Source of the DNA: Smallanthus sonchifolius
Taxonomy: Eukaryota > Streptophyta > Magnoliopsida > Asterales > Asteraceae
Length of the DNA: 64,000 nt
Assembly (NCBI GenBank): GCA_023525975.1
Contig: CM042027.1
Location: forward strand, 85,220,007 to 85,284,006
Reading direction: 5' to 3'
Part shown: in pieces, positions 1-11,826 of the stretch
Layout: the number at the start of each line of letters is the position of its first letter
Position numbering within the stretch: position 1 is the first letter of the stretch
Notes under the pieces: model-generated
Told to the model about the DNA's origin: nothing
Seen by the model: only the letters and a program-made list of their open reading frames with translations
Database searches by the model: none
Translations under genes and position numbers: made by a program

Positions 1-850
1 CAGCTAAATTATTAACAAGTCAAATATATTGCGGATGAAATAATAAATTATACGCCAAACAGCTAAATTATTCCGCATAGGGGCGGACTTTACACAACAC
101 GATCACAATGATCGTGGTAGTGCAGGTGGCTGCATCAACTATGGTTGTTGCGACGACCGGTAGGAGGTGACACGGTAGCGGCGATGTGTGAGGGTGATGG
201 AGACAGTGACAACATGGGTGGTGGAGACGATGACGGTTGTGGGGTGACCGATAGGTGGTGGCCATGGTGATAGGTGCACAAAAAATTATTTATAAAATAT
301 GAACAAAAAATAGCTTTCTAACCTGACCAAAAAATTACCTCTTTCAACATAAGCACATTTTAAACTGTTACCTAACGCATGCGACAAACCCAACCAAGCC
401 CGTTTTGAACCATTAACCAACCAAACTATAGGTGCACAAATTGGGTTCAAACCCTAACCCGCACCGGTTCGGGTGGTGGTCAACGGAATTGTAACCGGGT
501 TTTGACTGAACCTGGGTCGGGTTCTGGTGGGAGTTTGACCGGGTTTAGCAGGTCGGGTCTGGTTGAAATCAGGTTCAAACCAGGTGGAGTCGAAAAAAAG
601 AGAAACCGGTTTGGAACTGGCGGGTTTATCAGGTTGGAACCGGGTTGACTTTGTATCGGGTCCCGAACCAGGTTGGATTTGCACCACTCAACCAAACCCA
701 CCTGACCCAATCATCTTTGCTCCTCTAATTAAAAGTTTTAGATGCATGACATGGAAATCCCAATGTAGAGTTCATGTATATACAAGCTATCATATGTTAA
801 TTTCACTGAACAATTGTTAGCATTTGTTCTTCTCATACTTTTGTATTAAA
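1..850. other. Gene-poor flank, no supported gene
   Basis: No gene is recognisable. Positions 100-260 are G-rich and 440-700 are a degenerate run of GGTT/CCGGGTTTG motifs that gives overlapping proline/arginine-rich frames on both strands. Those frames are simple-sequence artefacts. The stretch lies 3' of the minus-strand kinase gene and could contain the rest of its transcript, but no second coding exon can be seen. Confidence 0.5.
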
Positions 851-851
851 A

Positions 852-1925
852 CTAAAAACCGAAAGAGAACATTATACCTGAATTTTCCAGATTAGATGGA
901 AAGAGAAATGTCGGTACCCTTCTACCAAAAAATCTGTTGTCTTTAGACAGCAACTGACTGTCGGTTCTCTCCTGTAAGGCTAGGATAGACTCAAGACCCA
1001 CGACAACCTCGGCCATTGTAGGACGTTGCTTGGGACGGCTATGCAAACACCGGTCAGCTAGTAGTGCAAACTCCTTCAAACATTTACGGGATATTCTCCC
1101 ACTTAAATTAGAATCAACAATCTGCTTTAGCCTTCCTTCTTTAATGGAGTCTTGAGCCCATGCTACCAAACCCCAGTGCTCCTCATCAATACTTCTATCT
1201 ACTGCTTGTTTCCCACATAAGACTTCAAACAGTACCACCCCAAAGGCATACACATCAGACTTCCGAGTCAGCTTACCTGTTTGAAAGTAATCTGGATCTA
1301 GATATCCAAATGTGCCTCTAACCATAGTGTTAACATAAGTCGAAGGTTGATTCGTTGGACCAATTCTGGACAAGCCGAAGTCCGAAATCTTAGCTGCCCA
1401 GTTGTCATCTAATAATATATTCGAGCTCTTAACATCTCGATGTATAACTCCATGCATGATACCAGTACCCGTGTGCAGGTAATCTAAACCACGAGCAGCC
1501 CCTATGCATATTTTGAGTCTTCGCACCCAAGCCGGAGGAGCTCGACGCTTGTGGAGCCGATCTGCAAGAGTTCCTTTGGGCATATATTCGTATACAAGAA
1601 TCATCTCTTGCCCATCCTTACAGTAACCAATTAAAGATACCAAATGACAATGCCTTAATTTTGAGAGCATCTCAACTTCAGCCCAAAATTCTACGGCTCC
1701 TTGATTAGAGCCTGATTCCAGCCGCTTAATTGCAGCTTCCAAAAGAATCTCCCCATAAGTGATGGTTCCTCTGTAAACTTTGCCATACCCCCCACTCCCG
1801 ATTACCAACGACTCATCAAAGTTTCGGGTTGAAAGTTCAATCTCAGAAAATGTAAACTGACGGCATGATTGTGGCGAATATGAGGAGGAGGAAGACACAA
1901 CGGCGTGAGTGTTAGGAAAAGACAT
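852..1925 (-). CDS. CrRLK1L-type receptor-like cytoplasmic kinase
   Basis: Predicted Ser/Thr protein kinase of the RLK/Pelle CrRLK1L group (FERONIA/HERK-like catalytic domain). The 357-residue frame has no signal peptide, malectin domain or membrane helix, so it should act in the cytoplasm or as a partner of full receptors. Kinase motifs are complete: glycine loop GSGGYG (43-48), AIK lysine 67, HRD 162-164, DFG 182-184, activation-segment GTFGYLDPDY (204-213) and the terminal RPTMAEVV region (~301-308). The start at 1925 was chosen because the short Ser-rich leader and CRQFTFSEIEL motif follow directly, as in the paralogue at 16.7 kb. The last nine codons may be intronic: TTCAG|GTATAA at 877/878 looks like a splice donor, so the true coding exon may be 878-1925 with an exon at lower coordinates. 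Intact, and the likely source of the broken copy at 16 kb. Kinase identity is certain; subfamily is by motif memory. Confidence 0.9.
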   Translation of the reverse strand: MSFPNTHAVVSSSSSYSPQSCRQFTFSEIELSTRNFDESLVIGSGGYGKVYRGTITYGEILLEAAIKRLESGSNQGAVEFWAEVEMLSKLRHCHLVSLIGYCKDGQEMILVYEYMPKGTLADRLHKRRAPPAWVRRLKICIGAARGLDYLHTGTGIMHGVIHRDVKSSNILLDDNWAAKISDFGLSRIGPTNQPSTYVNTMVRGTFGYLDPDYFQTGKLTRKSDVYAFGVVLFEVLCGKQAVDRSIDEEHWGLVAWAQDSIKEGRLKQIVDSNLSGRISRKCLKEFALLADRCLHSRPKQRPTMAEVVVGLESILALQERTDSQLLSKDNRFFGRRVPTFLFPSNLENSGIMFSFGF

Positions 1926-2359
1926 AGTTGAAGGTATGAGATCAGAGTCTGAATAGTATTCCCAAATATATGTTGATAATTATAGATATACAGAGCATGG
2001 TGTGAAAACAATATTATGCCCTGTTCATATTCTGATTGATTGATTAATATCTTCTTCCTGGAAAGAGACGTAGACCCCAGGGTACATGTTGACATTTAAA
2101 AAAGCTAGAAATTAAGACTCATCGCCAACTTGACGATTTTATGTAATTTACTCTTAAAAAATGGTTTTTTTTAAGGGAGAGTAAATGTTGTAGTGAACTA
2201 GTCCAATGGGTACACGGTTTCTGCGAAATTATGATATAAAGTGGGGTGGGACCTATTTCTGTATTTTCCCATTAAAGTAGAGCGTGAAGTTCGAGATATG
2301 CTTACCCTCCACCGGATATAAATTTAGGTATTTTTTATAAACAGTGGAATCTTTATCTA
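1926..2359. other. 5' flank of the kinase gene
   Basis: About 430 bases upstream of the minus-strand kinase start. A reading frame at 1802-2095 merely overlaps the gene start in another frame. No promoter element is clear enough to place. Confidence 0.4.
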
Positions 2360-3254
2360 TCTATACTATATATAATACATTTGAGGATGATAATTTAGTA
2401 ATTTTGTTATTTTTATAAAATTTACTTATACACCTTTTATAACATATGATACAAGTGTTTAAAGCTATAAATTGCGGAGCGGTTTAGAAAAAAACTGAAC
2501 GCGGTGGTTGCACTCTTTACTCTCACGTCTACAAAGCCCTAAAATCTTGTACATCTCATTTAGAAAAAAATGAATTTGCCCCAATAAATTAGGCAATGGT
2601 GCTCAAATTTAATGTTTGACTTAACTATTACATATCTCATTTTTTATTTTATCAGTTGTCTAGATTTGTAAGATGGTTGAATTGAATTTTCAACTATTTC
2701 TCATTTTTAATAACTATACTATATAATAAATAAAAATGTTTTATAAAAAGAATGAAATAAACGTTCAATTTCTAAAAATGTTTTATGAAGGAACCAATAT
2801 TTTTTAAATATAAAATGTTTATAAAAATATTTATATTTTTATTATTTAATAGAAGAAATAGGCAGAAAAAAAATATTATTAAAAAAACAATTAAAAATAT
2901 TCTTAATTAGGATTATTATTGACCATTTGGTAAAAGGTGAGATTATTAAAATACAATAATCCTAAGAAATTTACTTACACATTTTTTAAAACATAAGTTA
3001 TAACCCTCTAATGCTTTAAAAAACTATAAATTAAAGTTATTCATACATTAACTACCCTCTCCCCTCATGATTTTAAACGACCATAACATTTTCATACGTT
3101 AATATTTAAAAAAAAAATTTACACTATAAAAATGAGCATTTTATTCTCTTTAATTTGAATACAGTACTGCTATAGTTTTTTTCTAATTAAGAAAAACATG
3201 TTACGTGATTACCAGTGTCTGTGTTCCCCGCCGCATCGCGCGAGCGCCCTCTAT
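2360..3254 (+). mobile_element. Non-autonomous Helitron, decayed 3' end
   Basis: The 5' end TCTATACTATATATAAT follows a host A, as in plant Helitrons. The interior (taccctc..., ataactttttcatac..., ttctctttaatttgag) closely matches 29,950-30,220, which is inside another Helitron. The 3' end is a GC-rich hairpin-like stretch (CCCCGCCGCATCGCGCGAG) matching one at 9,143-9,181 that ends in CTAG; here the terminal CTAG has decayed to CTAT. No transposase is encoded. Confidence 0.65.
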
Positions 3255-3834
3255 ATTTACATTGATACGAAACATATAATTTTATTAAAAAATAAGTGAC
3301 AAATGAAAAATAAAAAAATAAAACTGTTGGGCCGATTTAGACCGCCTACCTATATTTTGGTCCGATTAGATGAAATCACATCGGTAGACCCCCGATTATC
3401 AATTAATCCCAATTTTTTCAACAATGTTAGTAAGTAATTGGACGTGTCGAACTTATATTAATATTAACATGTATAATCTGAATTGTTATTGGTGTATTAT
3501 TGAGTACTTTTGTTAACAAAAAAATATATGTCAGAAATAATTAAATGGTGACATGGTCTTATTAGTTATGTTTTTCAAAATTATTGTATGTTTAACTATA
3601 TATTATACTTTTTTAAACCGTATATTCATCAATTATTATGACATATAATATTACAAAATATTAAATTATTTAAAGATTATAAAAGTTATAAAAAAATCAT
3701 TAATCACTTATTTAAAATCTCGTTTGAAAAAGCTATTTAAGTCTCCGATATTAGTAAAATAAGAACAATAAGACAACATTTTTTTTTCTAAATTTAAATT
3801 GGTGATACAATTTTATTAGTTGATTGTACGAGTT
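3255..3834. other. AT-rich intergenic DNA
   Basis: Long A/T runs with no open frame above background and no terminal repeats that I can pair. Confidence 0.5.
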
Positions 3835-4200
3835 TACTACAACAGTAACACTCTATATGAACGAAAAAACATAGCCCTATACCGACGACAAGTTGTCGCG
3901 GTAGGCTTTTTTGACCTGTACTTGTCGTCGGTATAGGGTTCGTCGGAATTGCTTTGTACCAATAGCTCAAAGTTGTCGTCGGGATAGGTTGACCTATACC
4001 GACGACATGTCGTCGAGATAGGGTCTAATTAAAAAATTCAAAAAGAATTTCAAAAATCACTTATACCTTTTTTTTCATTTTTTTAATAATTTTTTAAAAA
4101 TAACATATCCTGACGACATGTCGTCGGTATAGAGCTTTTTCATTTTTTTAATTATTTTTTAAAAATAATCTATCCCGACGACATGTCGTCGGTATAAGTC
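3835..4200. repeat. Subterminal palindrome cluster, CACTA-like element end
   Basis: Repeated perfect or near-perfect palindromes of the form CCGACGACATGTCGTCGG occur at about 3,885, 4,000, 4,112 and 4,178, each beside 'tatacc' or 'cggtatag'. The edge at ~3,836 (tttactacaacag) resembles a degraded CACTACAA terminus. Dense inverted subterminal motifs are typical of CACTA elements, which bind their transposase there. No partner end was found, so this is probably a truncated terminus. Confidence 0.5.
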
Positions 4201-4930
4201 TTTTTTGTTTTTTTTAATTTTGCAAATTTTCTAGAAATATAAAATTTCTAAAAACAAAAACCTACAAATCATATAATATAAACCATTCAAACATTCATAT
4301 CCGAACCGTTAAAAGTAATATCCGAAACATAAATACAAACATTCAAATTGTTCGACGACATGACAAACCAAACATTCGAGTTGTCCGACACACAAAAATG
4401 CAAATTGTTCAAACCAACAACAAAGGCATAGGTAACAACTCCAAGTTAATTATAATCGCTGCTTGTTCGGCGTTTTCACATTCGACGCACTTGGTCCATT
4501 TGTCGTTGAGTTTCAAGCAGTTGTTGATTATGTTGTCGTTGTTCTTCATCTCGTTGTTGATCTTGGACTTGTTTCGTCTTTAGATGTCTTAAAAAATGCA
4601 AATGACTTCTTTATTTAAGATATCATCCTTTAAATCTATATTTTATAGAATAAATTACATGTTTCGTCTTTAGATGTCTTAAAAATGCATTTGCCTTCTT
4701 TATTTTCAATAATTACATAAAATATAATTTCGTTTAATGTTTCACACATTTCGTCTTTTGATGAATAGACGTCAGTTTGGACCATTATATCAGGTCATGT
4801 GCAAGATAAGATAAATGGACAGTTCCCTATTTTACTCCCACATCACGTAATTTACTCAGACAATAACAAATAAAAAAATAACCCAACGTTAGTTTGAAAC
4901 ACTTTGTGCAGACCGCTAAAATCACCAACC
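4201..4930. other. AT-rich stretch, possible element interior
   Basis: No gene supported. A 61-codon frame at 4,398-4,583 has no family resemblance. Direct copies of 'tttcgtctttagatgtcttaaaaa' occur around 4,567 and 4,660, about 93 bases apart, suggesting a small local duplication. Confidence 0.4.
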
Positions 4931-5131
4931 TAAGGCCCCGTTTGGTTTACGGAATTCACAGGATTTGGAATTGGAATTGAAACTATTTTCATCCAAAATT
5001 GTGTTTGGTTAAAAAATGAAAGGAATTGAAATGGAATGAATTCCTTCAAATTCCTTTGATTTATTGAATTCAATGATCCTTCCTAATTGTGATGGAATTT
5101 AAAACATTCCAATGGAATGTTTATACATTAC

Positions 5132-7798
5132 TGTCACACCCCGACCGATGGCGGAATCATCAAGGCCGACAATGGAATGATTGTTCAAAAGCACATGATA
5201 ACTAAAATGTTGCATAATTCATTAATTAAATTTAAAGACAACAAAGATCCAAATACAATACATTTCAAATAACCTAGTCTAGTTCAAAACATTGATTTAT
5301 TTAACTAGGTCCATAGTTCTTAAGTGGAGGAATCTTCGGCAAGCAATCACATATCCAAACCTGAAACATTATTTAAATCAAATGTTAATTAAAAAGTTGG
5401 TGAGTACATAGGTTTTGTAGTTCCGATAAGTAGTAGATAAAAATGTTTTGCAACTCATTGTTTATCTTGTTAAACATAGTATATATATGGTGTATCATTT
5501 ATCTAATCACAATTCAAACCTTGATTGACGCGCTTGAACATAGCACAACAGCTAAGTCCGGTATGTTTGAATATAGTTACCCACTATATCCGGTATGTTT
5601 GAATATAACACGCGGCTATATCCGAGTATGCAGTAATAAACACCCTAACCGGGTGGGCTGATCAGGCACAATATATCTATTAATATTACTGTTGGTTTTC
5701 TTGTATTCAAATGTATGTACATCCAAGATAATAAGCATATAGTCCACATGTATAACACGTATAAACAATGTGAGTAGCATGTATAATGTTTCACCCCAAA
5801 ATGTGCAAAAATGTAAAATAGGGGCTATGTAACTCACCTGCTAGCGGATGTTTTAATCCACGAGTGCGGGTGATAAGGATGTTGAGAACTAAGCACGTTG
5901 AATCCCTATGTGAATAAATAGGTATTATTGTATGTTTTGTATGTGCGAATTCGTATTTAAATGTGTATAGGTTTATAACAATATTTCTTAATATTTATTT
6001 GTATAAAATATGGTAAAAAGATGATAATGGTTTGTAAAACTTATCATCAAATATATATATATATATATATATTTTATCTTGTTAAAATATTATATTTTAA
6101 ATAATTTGTTATTATGTTTATTGTATTTATATATAATAATAAAAAGAAAAGTTTCTATTTGTCTAATTATGTTATCATTAACATATATTAAGATTTATTT
6201 ATAAAAAAAATTGTTATTATGTTTATTGTATTTATATATAATAATAAAAAGAAGAATTTCTATTTGTTTAATTATGTTATCATTGTTTACATTAAAATTT
6301 ATTTTAACAAGTTTATAAAAATATAGGGTTTATTATTTTATAAAAGTTGGGCGGGTTAGATATGTATAAAGTTATTTAATGGTTTCAAAAATAAATGAAC
6401 GAGTCAAACAATTCGTAATAGTTTTTATTGTGTAGAGATATTATTAAAATGAGATAAAATAAATAAATAAAATAAAAGTTTTATAAAACAGAATAAAAAA
6501 AATTGGGCCGAAGGCCAACCGGAATCGAACCCGCGACCTATGACACAAACACACACACGCATAACCAGCCGGGCTACTGCCCATCGCTGGTTATGTGTGT
6601 ATCATTTAATTAATAAACACACAAGCCAAGTTGGTCGTTGGTTCATGGCAACCGGCAAACCGTGTCCGAGGACACTGGTTTGCCCGATAATCGAAGGCCT
6701 GAGGCCGAGATTTCGATTGGGTTAGTTGGACAGTTGATAACAGAAGGTAAAAGAACCAATTTGAGGCTCTTACTTGGTCGCGAATGGTCTGGACGACAGG
6801 GCCGATGGTCCGAAAACTCCAAGATCGGTTAACTATGCTTTGGGATGAATTAGGTTCCGAAACTTTGGTCACAGCTTCCCACAGTGGTGACGAACACAAT
6901 GCCGGGCTCAATTTTGAGTGAGAGTGGGTGGAGGAGAGGTGGCGAGCTCGAGCAGGTTCGGTAATGGCTTTTTATAGCCGAGTTCGATCCCGATAATGAG
7001 ACAAGCAATTGAGCATGTCCCGACATTCGTCTGGACGAGACGAAACTGTCGAGCCATCTTGCAAGCGTGGAGGTTGACTGTCGGGGCCGAATTCGTGGCG
7101 TGGGTTTTCGGCCACAAACACGATCGAACTTTCTGTATGTCGGGGAGACCAATTGGTCGGGGGCTATTATTCGCGTGGGGACGACGAGGTTAGGGAGACT
7201 AATTTCGGCTGTCGAGGTATAGGGGACAGTCGTGTCGAGGAGTCGCCGGAGAAAAGCTCGGACCGTCAGTCAATGGGGAAGACGGTCGGAATTGCGAATT
7301 GAGAAATGGCAGAATTGGTCCCTGAAGTTTGATTCTGTTTAAATAAAGTCCCTGAGATAATTACGGATGGGTCCTTGTGGTTTGATTTGGCCATGTTTAG
7401 TCCCTTAACCGGTTTTTGGTTTAAAACCTTTTAGTTTGAAAATTTTCAAAACAGTCCCCTCAACTTTTTTTAAAAATAAACTAATTAAATTTATTTTTAA
7501 TTTTAAATTCTATTTTATAAACTTATATTATTATTATTATTATTATAAATATTTTTATATAAGTTAATTATTTTATTTAAATAGGTTATCTTATTTTATA
7601 TATAAGCCTTTTTAATTTAGATTTTTATATAAAATTTTATATAAGTTTAAAACGTATTTATTTTTAATTATTTTAAATCCATAAAATAAATAAAAATAAA
7701 TATATATTTTGTACAAAATTAAATAAAAACACTTGTATTTCATTTAGTTGAAAATGATTACATGATATATATTACAAATGTGTGAATAAAAATCCACA
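5132..7798 (-). mobile_element. Solo LTR with 5-bp TSD
   Basis: On the plus strand it begins TGTCACACCCCGACC and ends AAAATCCACA, i.e. TG...CA on either strand, with a perfect 5-bp duplication ATTAC at 5,127-5,131 and 7,799-7,803. The orientation is set by its resemblance to the LTRs at 30.5 and 52.9 kb. No gag or pol is present. Several GC-rich frames at 6.5-7.2 kb are part of the LTR and not genes. It contains a tRNA-like patch (6,503-6,590). Confidence 0.75.
6503..6590 (-). other. tRNA-like sequence inside LTR
   Basis: Read on the minus strand it has an A-box-like TAGCCCGGCTGGTTA and a B-box GGGTTCGATTCC followed by a pairing-like GGTTGGCC/GGCC end. It is not a functional tRNA: the stems do not close and the spacer is a GT-rich run. 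The same arrangement recurs in the related LTR at 32.4 kb. Confidence 0.5.
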
Positions 7799-7956
7799 AT
7801 TACCAAAATACCCTCATCATTTCCATAAAAATCTGTTGGAACAAAATCAAAATCAATACTCATTGAAAAATCAAAAGTAGAAACCAGAAATACAGCTAAC
7901 ATTAAATATCAATTCGATGAAATTAAAATCATTACGAAGAATCTTATTCTTACTAA

Positions 7957-8509
7957 TCTAATAAATAAAAATATTTTGTGACACGTGTCACTCTCTGGTT
8001 ACTATTTATCCTTATTTTCTCGCCTCTCTCTCCTATTAACTATTAATTATTTCGCTTTTCTCTCCTGTTAAATAATGATATTAAATAATAATTATTTGTA
8101 TTAACAAATAAAAATCCTATGAACACGTGTCACTTTGTGGTTCATTTTTATCATTATTTTTTCGCCCCTCTCTCCTATTAAATAATGATATCAAAAAAAT
8201 TTATTTTTAAATGTTTAATATAAATCTAATTACATATAGTTATTATTTCATTATAAATAATCATTGAATCATCAATTAAATGAATTTAATATGAATTAAC
8301 AGAGTTTATAACTGTCATGACAAATTACAATTTTTAAAAACATATTTTGACGAATATGTGTTAACAAATTACATTATATTTTAATCAACTGATGTAATAC
8401 ACTGGTATATTCAACCCGTGTATTGCACGAGTTTTTAAAAATATAAATTTTTATTACTAATTAAATATATATTTATTTAAACCGTGTAATACATGGGATT
8501 TTAACCTAG
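7957..8509 (+). mobile_element. Small non-autonomous Helitron
   Basis: A degenerate TCTA..ATAAATA start follows an A. The interior carries CACGTGTCAC and 'cgcctctctctcctattaa' (present twice, ~130 bases apart), and the 3' end is a hairpin CCGTGTAATACATGG followed by TTTTAACCTAG and a host T. The same signature ends elements at 15.8, 17.2 and 59.8 kb. No protein. Confidence 0.65.
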
Positions 8510-9141
8510 TGATCAATATAGAAGAAACCCAAAAATCCCAAAGCTTTCATTTTTTTTCTAGAATTAATTCGACTCTGTTATCTTCATTTTTTTCAAGAAG
8601 CATTGTTTTTTTCATAATCAATGGACTCAGTGATCCCAAAAACCTTCTACGTGATCACGAACACATAATCGGATCTTCATTATTTTGAAAATCTTCGACT
8701 GAAACAGTTCGTAATAACCGACTGAAAAAACTTTGAAGAAATTAACGAGAAATCTACCAACAAATGTAGCGATGAAGAAGTAGGGTTGAAATCAGTGATC
8801 GAAATCAAAGCACTTGGATACTTTGGTGATGCAATCAACTAGATGATTTATTTGGACCCATGAAAATCTCAAAGCAAATCAATCATTTGGATAGTTTCTG
8901 GAGTAAATGGGTATCAATCTAGAAAACATAAACGAATGTGTAAAGGAAGGTGAAGCTGAATGAGTTTTTCAAAGGTAGTTTTGGTATTTACCATTTTTAA
9001 CATATCAAATTCCATTATCAAGTTTTCCAACCAAACAGGTGACATATTTTTATTGGAATTGATTCCAGTCCTTTCAAATTCCAATTTCATTAAAACATTT
9101 TAATTCCTTCTTAAACATTTCATGAACCAAACGGCCCCTAA

Positions 9142-9455
9142 GTGTTGTGTTCTCCGTCGCATCGCGCGGGCCCCCTACTAGTTCTAATAAATGATTCTAA
9201 AGAACGTCACGTGTAATCACCATATTTTTTCTCATCGAAATCTTCTAATTTTCCCTATTTTAAGTAAGTTTGAATTTTGAAATTTAATTATGATAATGTT
9301 TTTATTTTTCAAAAAAGATAATATAAATTTTAAATTCTAATTATTACTTAATTAAGGAAACAAAGAATTTTATTTCTTGTTTTATACATTATTTAAATTG
9401 TTTTACACATTATTTTACTTTTATTTTTCTATTAAACAACACCGGTATATAACCT
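9142..9455 (+). repeat. Helitron remnant with CTAG 3' terminus
   Basis: Positions 9,143-9,181 form a GC-rich terminus (CGCATCGCGCGGGCCCCCTACTAG) followed by T. Next comes a ~270-base block (ataaatgattc...ttctattaaacaacacc) that recurs at 52,275-52,530 and, inverted, at 27,590-27,810. Reported as a dispersed repeat; its 5' end was not located. Confidence 0.5.
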
Positions 9456-10885
9456 GCTTTTGTAATAAACATCACTCTCTTCATATCTAGGGGCATTCTC
9501 TTTTTACCGGGAGTAATAAACACTGGAATTTTGTAAGCAGAATCCCAGTTCCTATTTTTAAGTGTGAGAATTGAAAAACTAAAATGAATCTTGGGGCTAC
9601 CACTAAAAACCCACGACCTGTTTGGAAGCACCATAACCCAATTTGCAGGGGTTCGTTTGGATGTGCAAAACGAAGAACCTGTTTTCAACCTTTTGACCTG
9701 ATTCATCATCAAATCTCTACCCCAATTCCCATTGGTAGGATTCACTTCACGGAGAAATCTGGCCAATCACGAGGAATGAAGCCCTCTTTTAGCAAATCAA
9801 GGTGAGTTGAAGCTGTGTCCACCTCCGTTTGCATAATGGTTTCATCATCACAATCATGTTCTAATTAGTAGAAAATGGTTGTTGTACAATAGAGTGGTTA
9901 TCATTCCAGAGTAGTACCTCCAACGAAAAAGTTCTCAGGAAAGAGTTAGTTGGATCAGAACCACGTCTTTTCCTAACCAGAACTTTAATGTTTGTCAGAT
10001 AACTACATACCGGTTTAAAAGTTACTTTATTGGTATACTTTAACCAAGTTTAGGGTGTGTTTGGTAAGTTTGAAAAGTATAAGAGATAAAGTGAAAAATA
10101 TGAGTTTAGTAAAGATAGAAATGAAACAAGTTGGATATTAGAGGGGTTTAAATGAAAATAAAGAGTTTTAGTAGAAGCATAATTTTAAAAGTTGAAAGGC
10201 TACAAGAAAGATCAAAATTACGTTTTTAAATAAAAGTTTGAACAAGTTTGAAGAAATAAGGCTTTTGATCTTTGATTAGATCTATGATTATAACATAAAC
10301 ATGTTGGGAATCATAGATCTAAGCTAATTATGAAGGATTTTGAAAGAAAAAGTATTAACAAGCAAAAACATAAGAATAACTTACTTAAAATGGAAGAATT
10401 TAATCTAAAATCTTCCAAGAGATAAGAGGAACAACCTTTAGTTGCTAGAGACCCCTGGAGAGTCGTTGATGTGTGAAGAATGAATGTGAAATAAGGGATC
10501 TATTTATAGGGTGAGTTTGAGAGGAAAAAGGGGAAAAGTTGGTTAGATTTTTTACTAGGATTACAAATGTGATAAGCATCTATTTATAAATCTTAGAACT
10601 TTTTATAAAAATATCGAATAATGGGAGGTGTAGAGGGCTGAAAATTTCATGCAAAAGGGTTGAGATAGGATACAACTAAGTTAGTTGGAAGAAGGAATTG
10701 GATTACGATAGGTTTAAGAATAAAGATAATGATTTTAATTCAATTAGAATAAGTTTAAGGTACTAATTGATTTTTTTATTTAAATAATATATATATATAT
10801 ATATTAATAAGAATTTCAAAAAAATTAATAATAATATACCCTAGCGGATATGATTCAGTTTCCATGAAAATGAGAGCAAATTTTC
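9456..10885. other. Intergenic DNA, no supported gene
   Basis: Two frames on opposite strands at 9,410-9,805 overlap each other and resemble no family I recognise. A (TA)n tract is at 10,785-10,803. The phrase 'agggtgtgtttggtaag' near 10,050 looks like a transposon end, but no partner was found. Confidence 0.4.
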
Positions 10886-11420
10886 ATGGATTTCATCACA
10901 AATCTTCCACGAACCCCTAGCGGATGTGACTTAATTTGGGTCATAGTTGATTGCTTGACGAAGTCTGCTTACTTCCTTCCGACCCGTGAATACTTCAAGA
11001 TGGAGAAATTTTCCAAACTCTATATAAACGAAGTTGTGACTCGTCACGCTGTTCCTTTATCCATCATCTCCGATCGAGACAGTCGCTTCACCTCTAGGTT
11101 CTGACAATCATTACAAAGAGCCTTAGGGACTCGTCGGGATCTTAGCACGGCTTATCACCCTCAAACGGATAACCAAAGTGAAAGGACCATAAAACCCTTG
11201 GGGGACATGCTTCGAACCTGTGTGATCGATTTAGGTGGAAGTTGGGATCATCACCTACCACTTGTGGAGTTCTCATGCAACAACAGTTACCACACTAGCA
11301 TCAAGTGTGCACCCATAGAGGCTTTATACGGTAGAAAGTGCCGATCACCGGTGTGTTGGACTGAGATTGGTGATCGGCATGTGTCAATGGCCAAACAAAA
11401 GCTAGATTTGACTTCATAGA
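10886..11420 (+). pseudogene. Ty3/gypsy integrase core fragment
   Basis: Two adjoining in-frame pieces (10,886-11,101 and 11,105-11,419) encode a retrotransposon integrase catalytic core: a start MDFITNLP, the first Asp in VIVDCLTKSAYF, the second in IISDRDSRF, then TAYHPQTDNQSERT, whose Glu is the third catalytic residue, and ALYGRKCRSP. A stop at 11,102-11,104 replaces the Trp usual after SRF. No reverse transcriptase, gag or LTRs flank it, and it runs into a CACTA terminus, so it is a truncated relic of a Ty3/gypsy element. Confidence 0.88.
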
Positions 11421-11509
11421 AGTTAAACAAATGTTTTGGATTTAAAAAGTTACAAACTTGGGTTGAAAATTGACATGTTTGAAGATGATGTTCTTGAGGC
11501 GACACTGTT

Positions 11510-11826
11510 CATCTGACGACACTAGTGTGGGTAAATGGGGAAGAAAGGTGTGATGCCCAAGGTGTTCCAATAATTGGGGACGTGTCATGGGCGACACTAA
11601 GAGTGTCGCCAAAACCATTTGGCAACACTAATGTGGGCAACTGATTTGCGACTGAAAATAAGCGGTCGCAAAATCTGTGACTGAAAATAAATGGTCGCCA
11701 AATTTGCGACTGATTTGCGACCGGATCTTGTTCGGTTGCTAAATTTCCGACTATTATAAAATCAGTCGCAAATCGATTGCTAATTTTGCGACTGATTTGT
11801 GCGGAGTTGCCTAGTTTTCTAGTAAG
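11510..11826. mobile_element. CACTA element terminus (subterminal repeats)
   Basis: Repeated 'tttgcgactgat', 'ggtcgcaaa' and 'cagtcgcaaat' motifs in both orientations lead to a terminus CCTAGTTTTCTAGTAA. Its reverse complement TTACTAGAAAACTA matches the CACTACTAGAAAACTA end at 46,502. This is therefore one end of the same CACTA family, slightly decayed in the terminal CACTA. The other end is not within reach. Confidence 0.65.

Larger units (their letters stand above)
4934..9138. mobile_element. PIF/Harbinger-type element with TAA TSD, interrupted
   Basis: The left terminus GGCCCCGTTTGGTT (4,934) and the inverted right terminus AACCAAACGGCCCC (ending 9,138) form a 14-bp TIR with one mismatch. 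Both sides carry the target duplication TAA (4,931-4,933 and 9,139-9,141), as for Tourist-like PIF/Harbinger elements. After removing the nested solo LTR (5,132-7,798) and Helitron (7,957-8,509) about 1 kb of element remains. It has no transposase frame, so it is non-autonomous. The order of insertion is PIF element first, then LTR and Helitron. Confidence 0.8.

Noticed and set aside
454..820. Overlapping proline-rich and other frames on both strands
   Set aside because: Low-complexity GGTT/CCGG repeats, mutually overlapping, no family resemblance.
6503..6590. A functional tRNA gene
   Set aside because: A- and B-box-like motifs are present but there is no anticodon stem; the middle is a GT repeat and the acceptor arm does not pair.
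6540..7193. Several 60-100 codon frames on both strands in GC-rich DNA
   Set aside because: They lie within a solo LTR with TG..CA ends and ATTAC duplication; the overlapping frames reflect higher GC and not genes.
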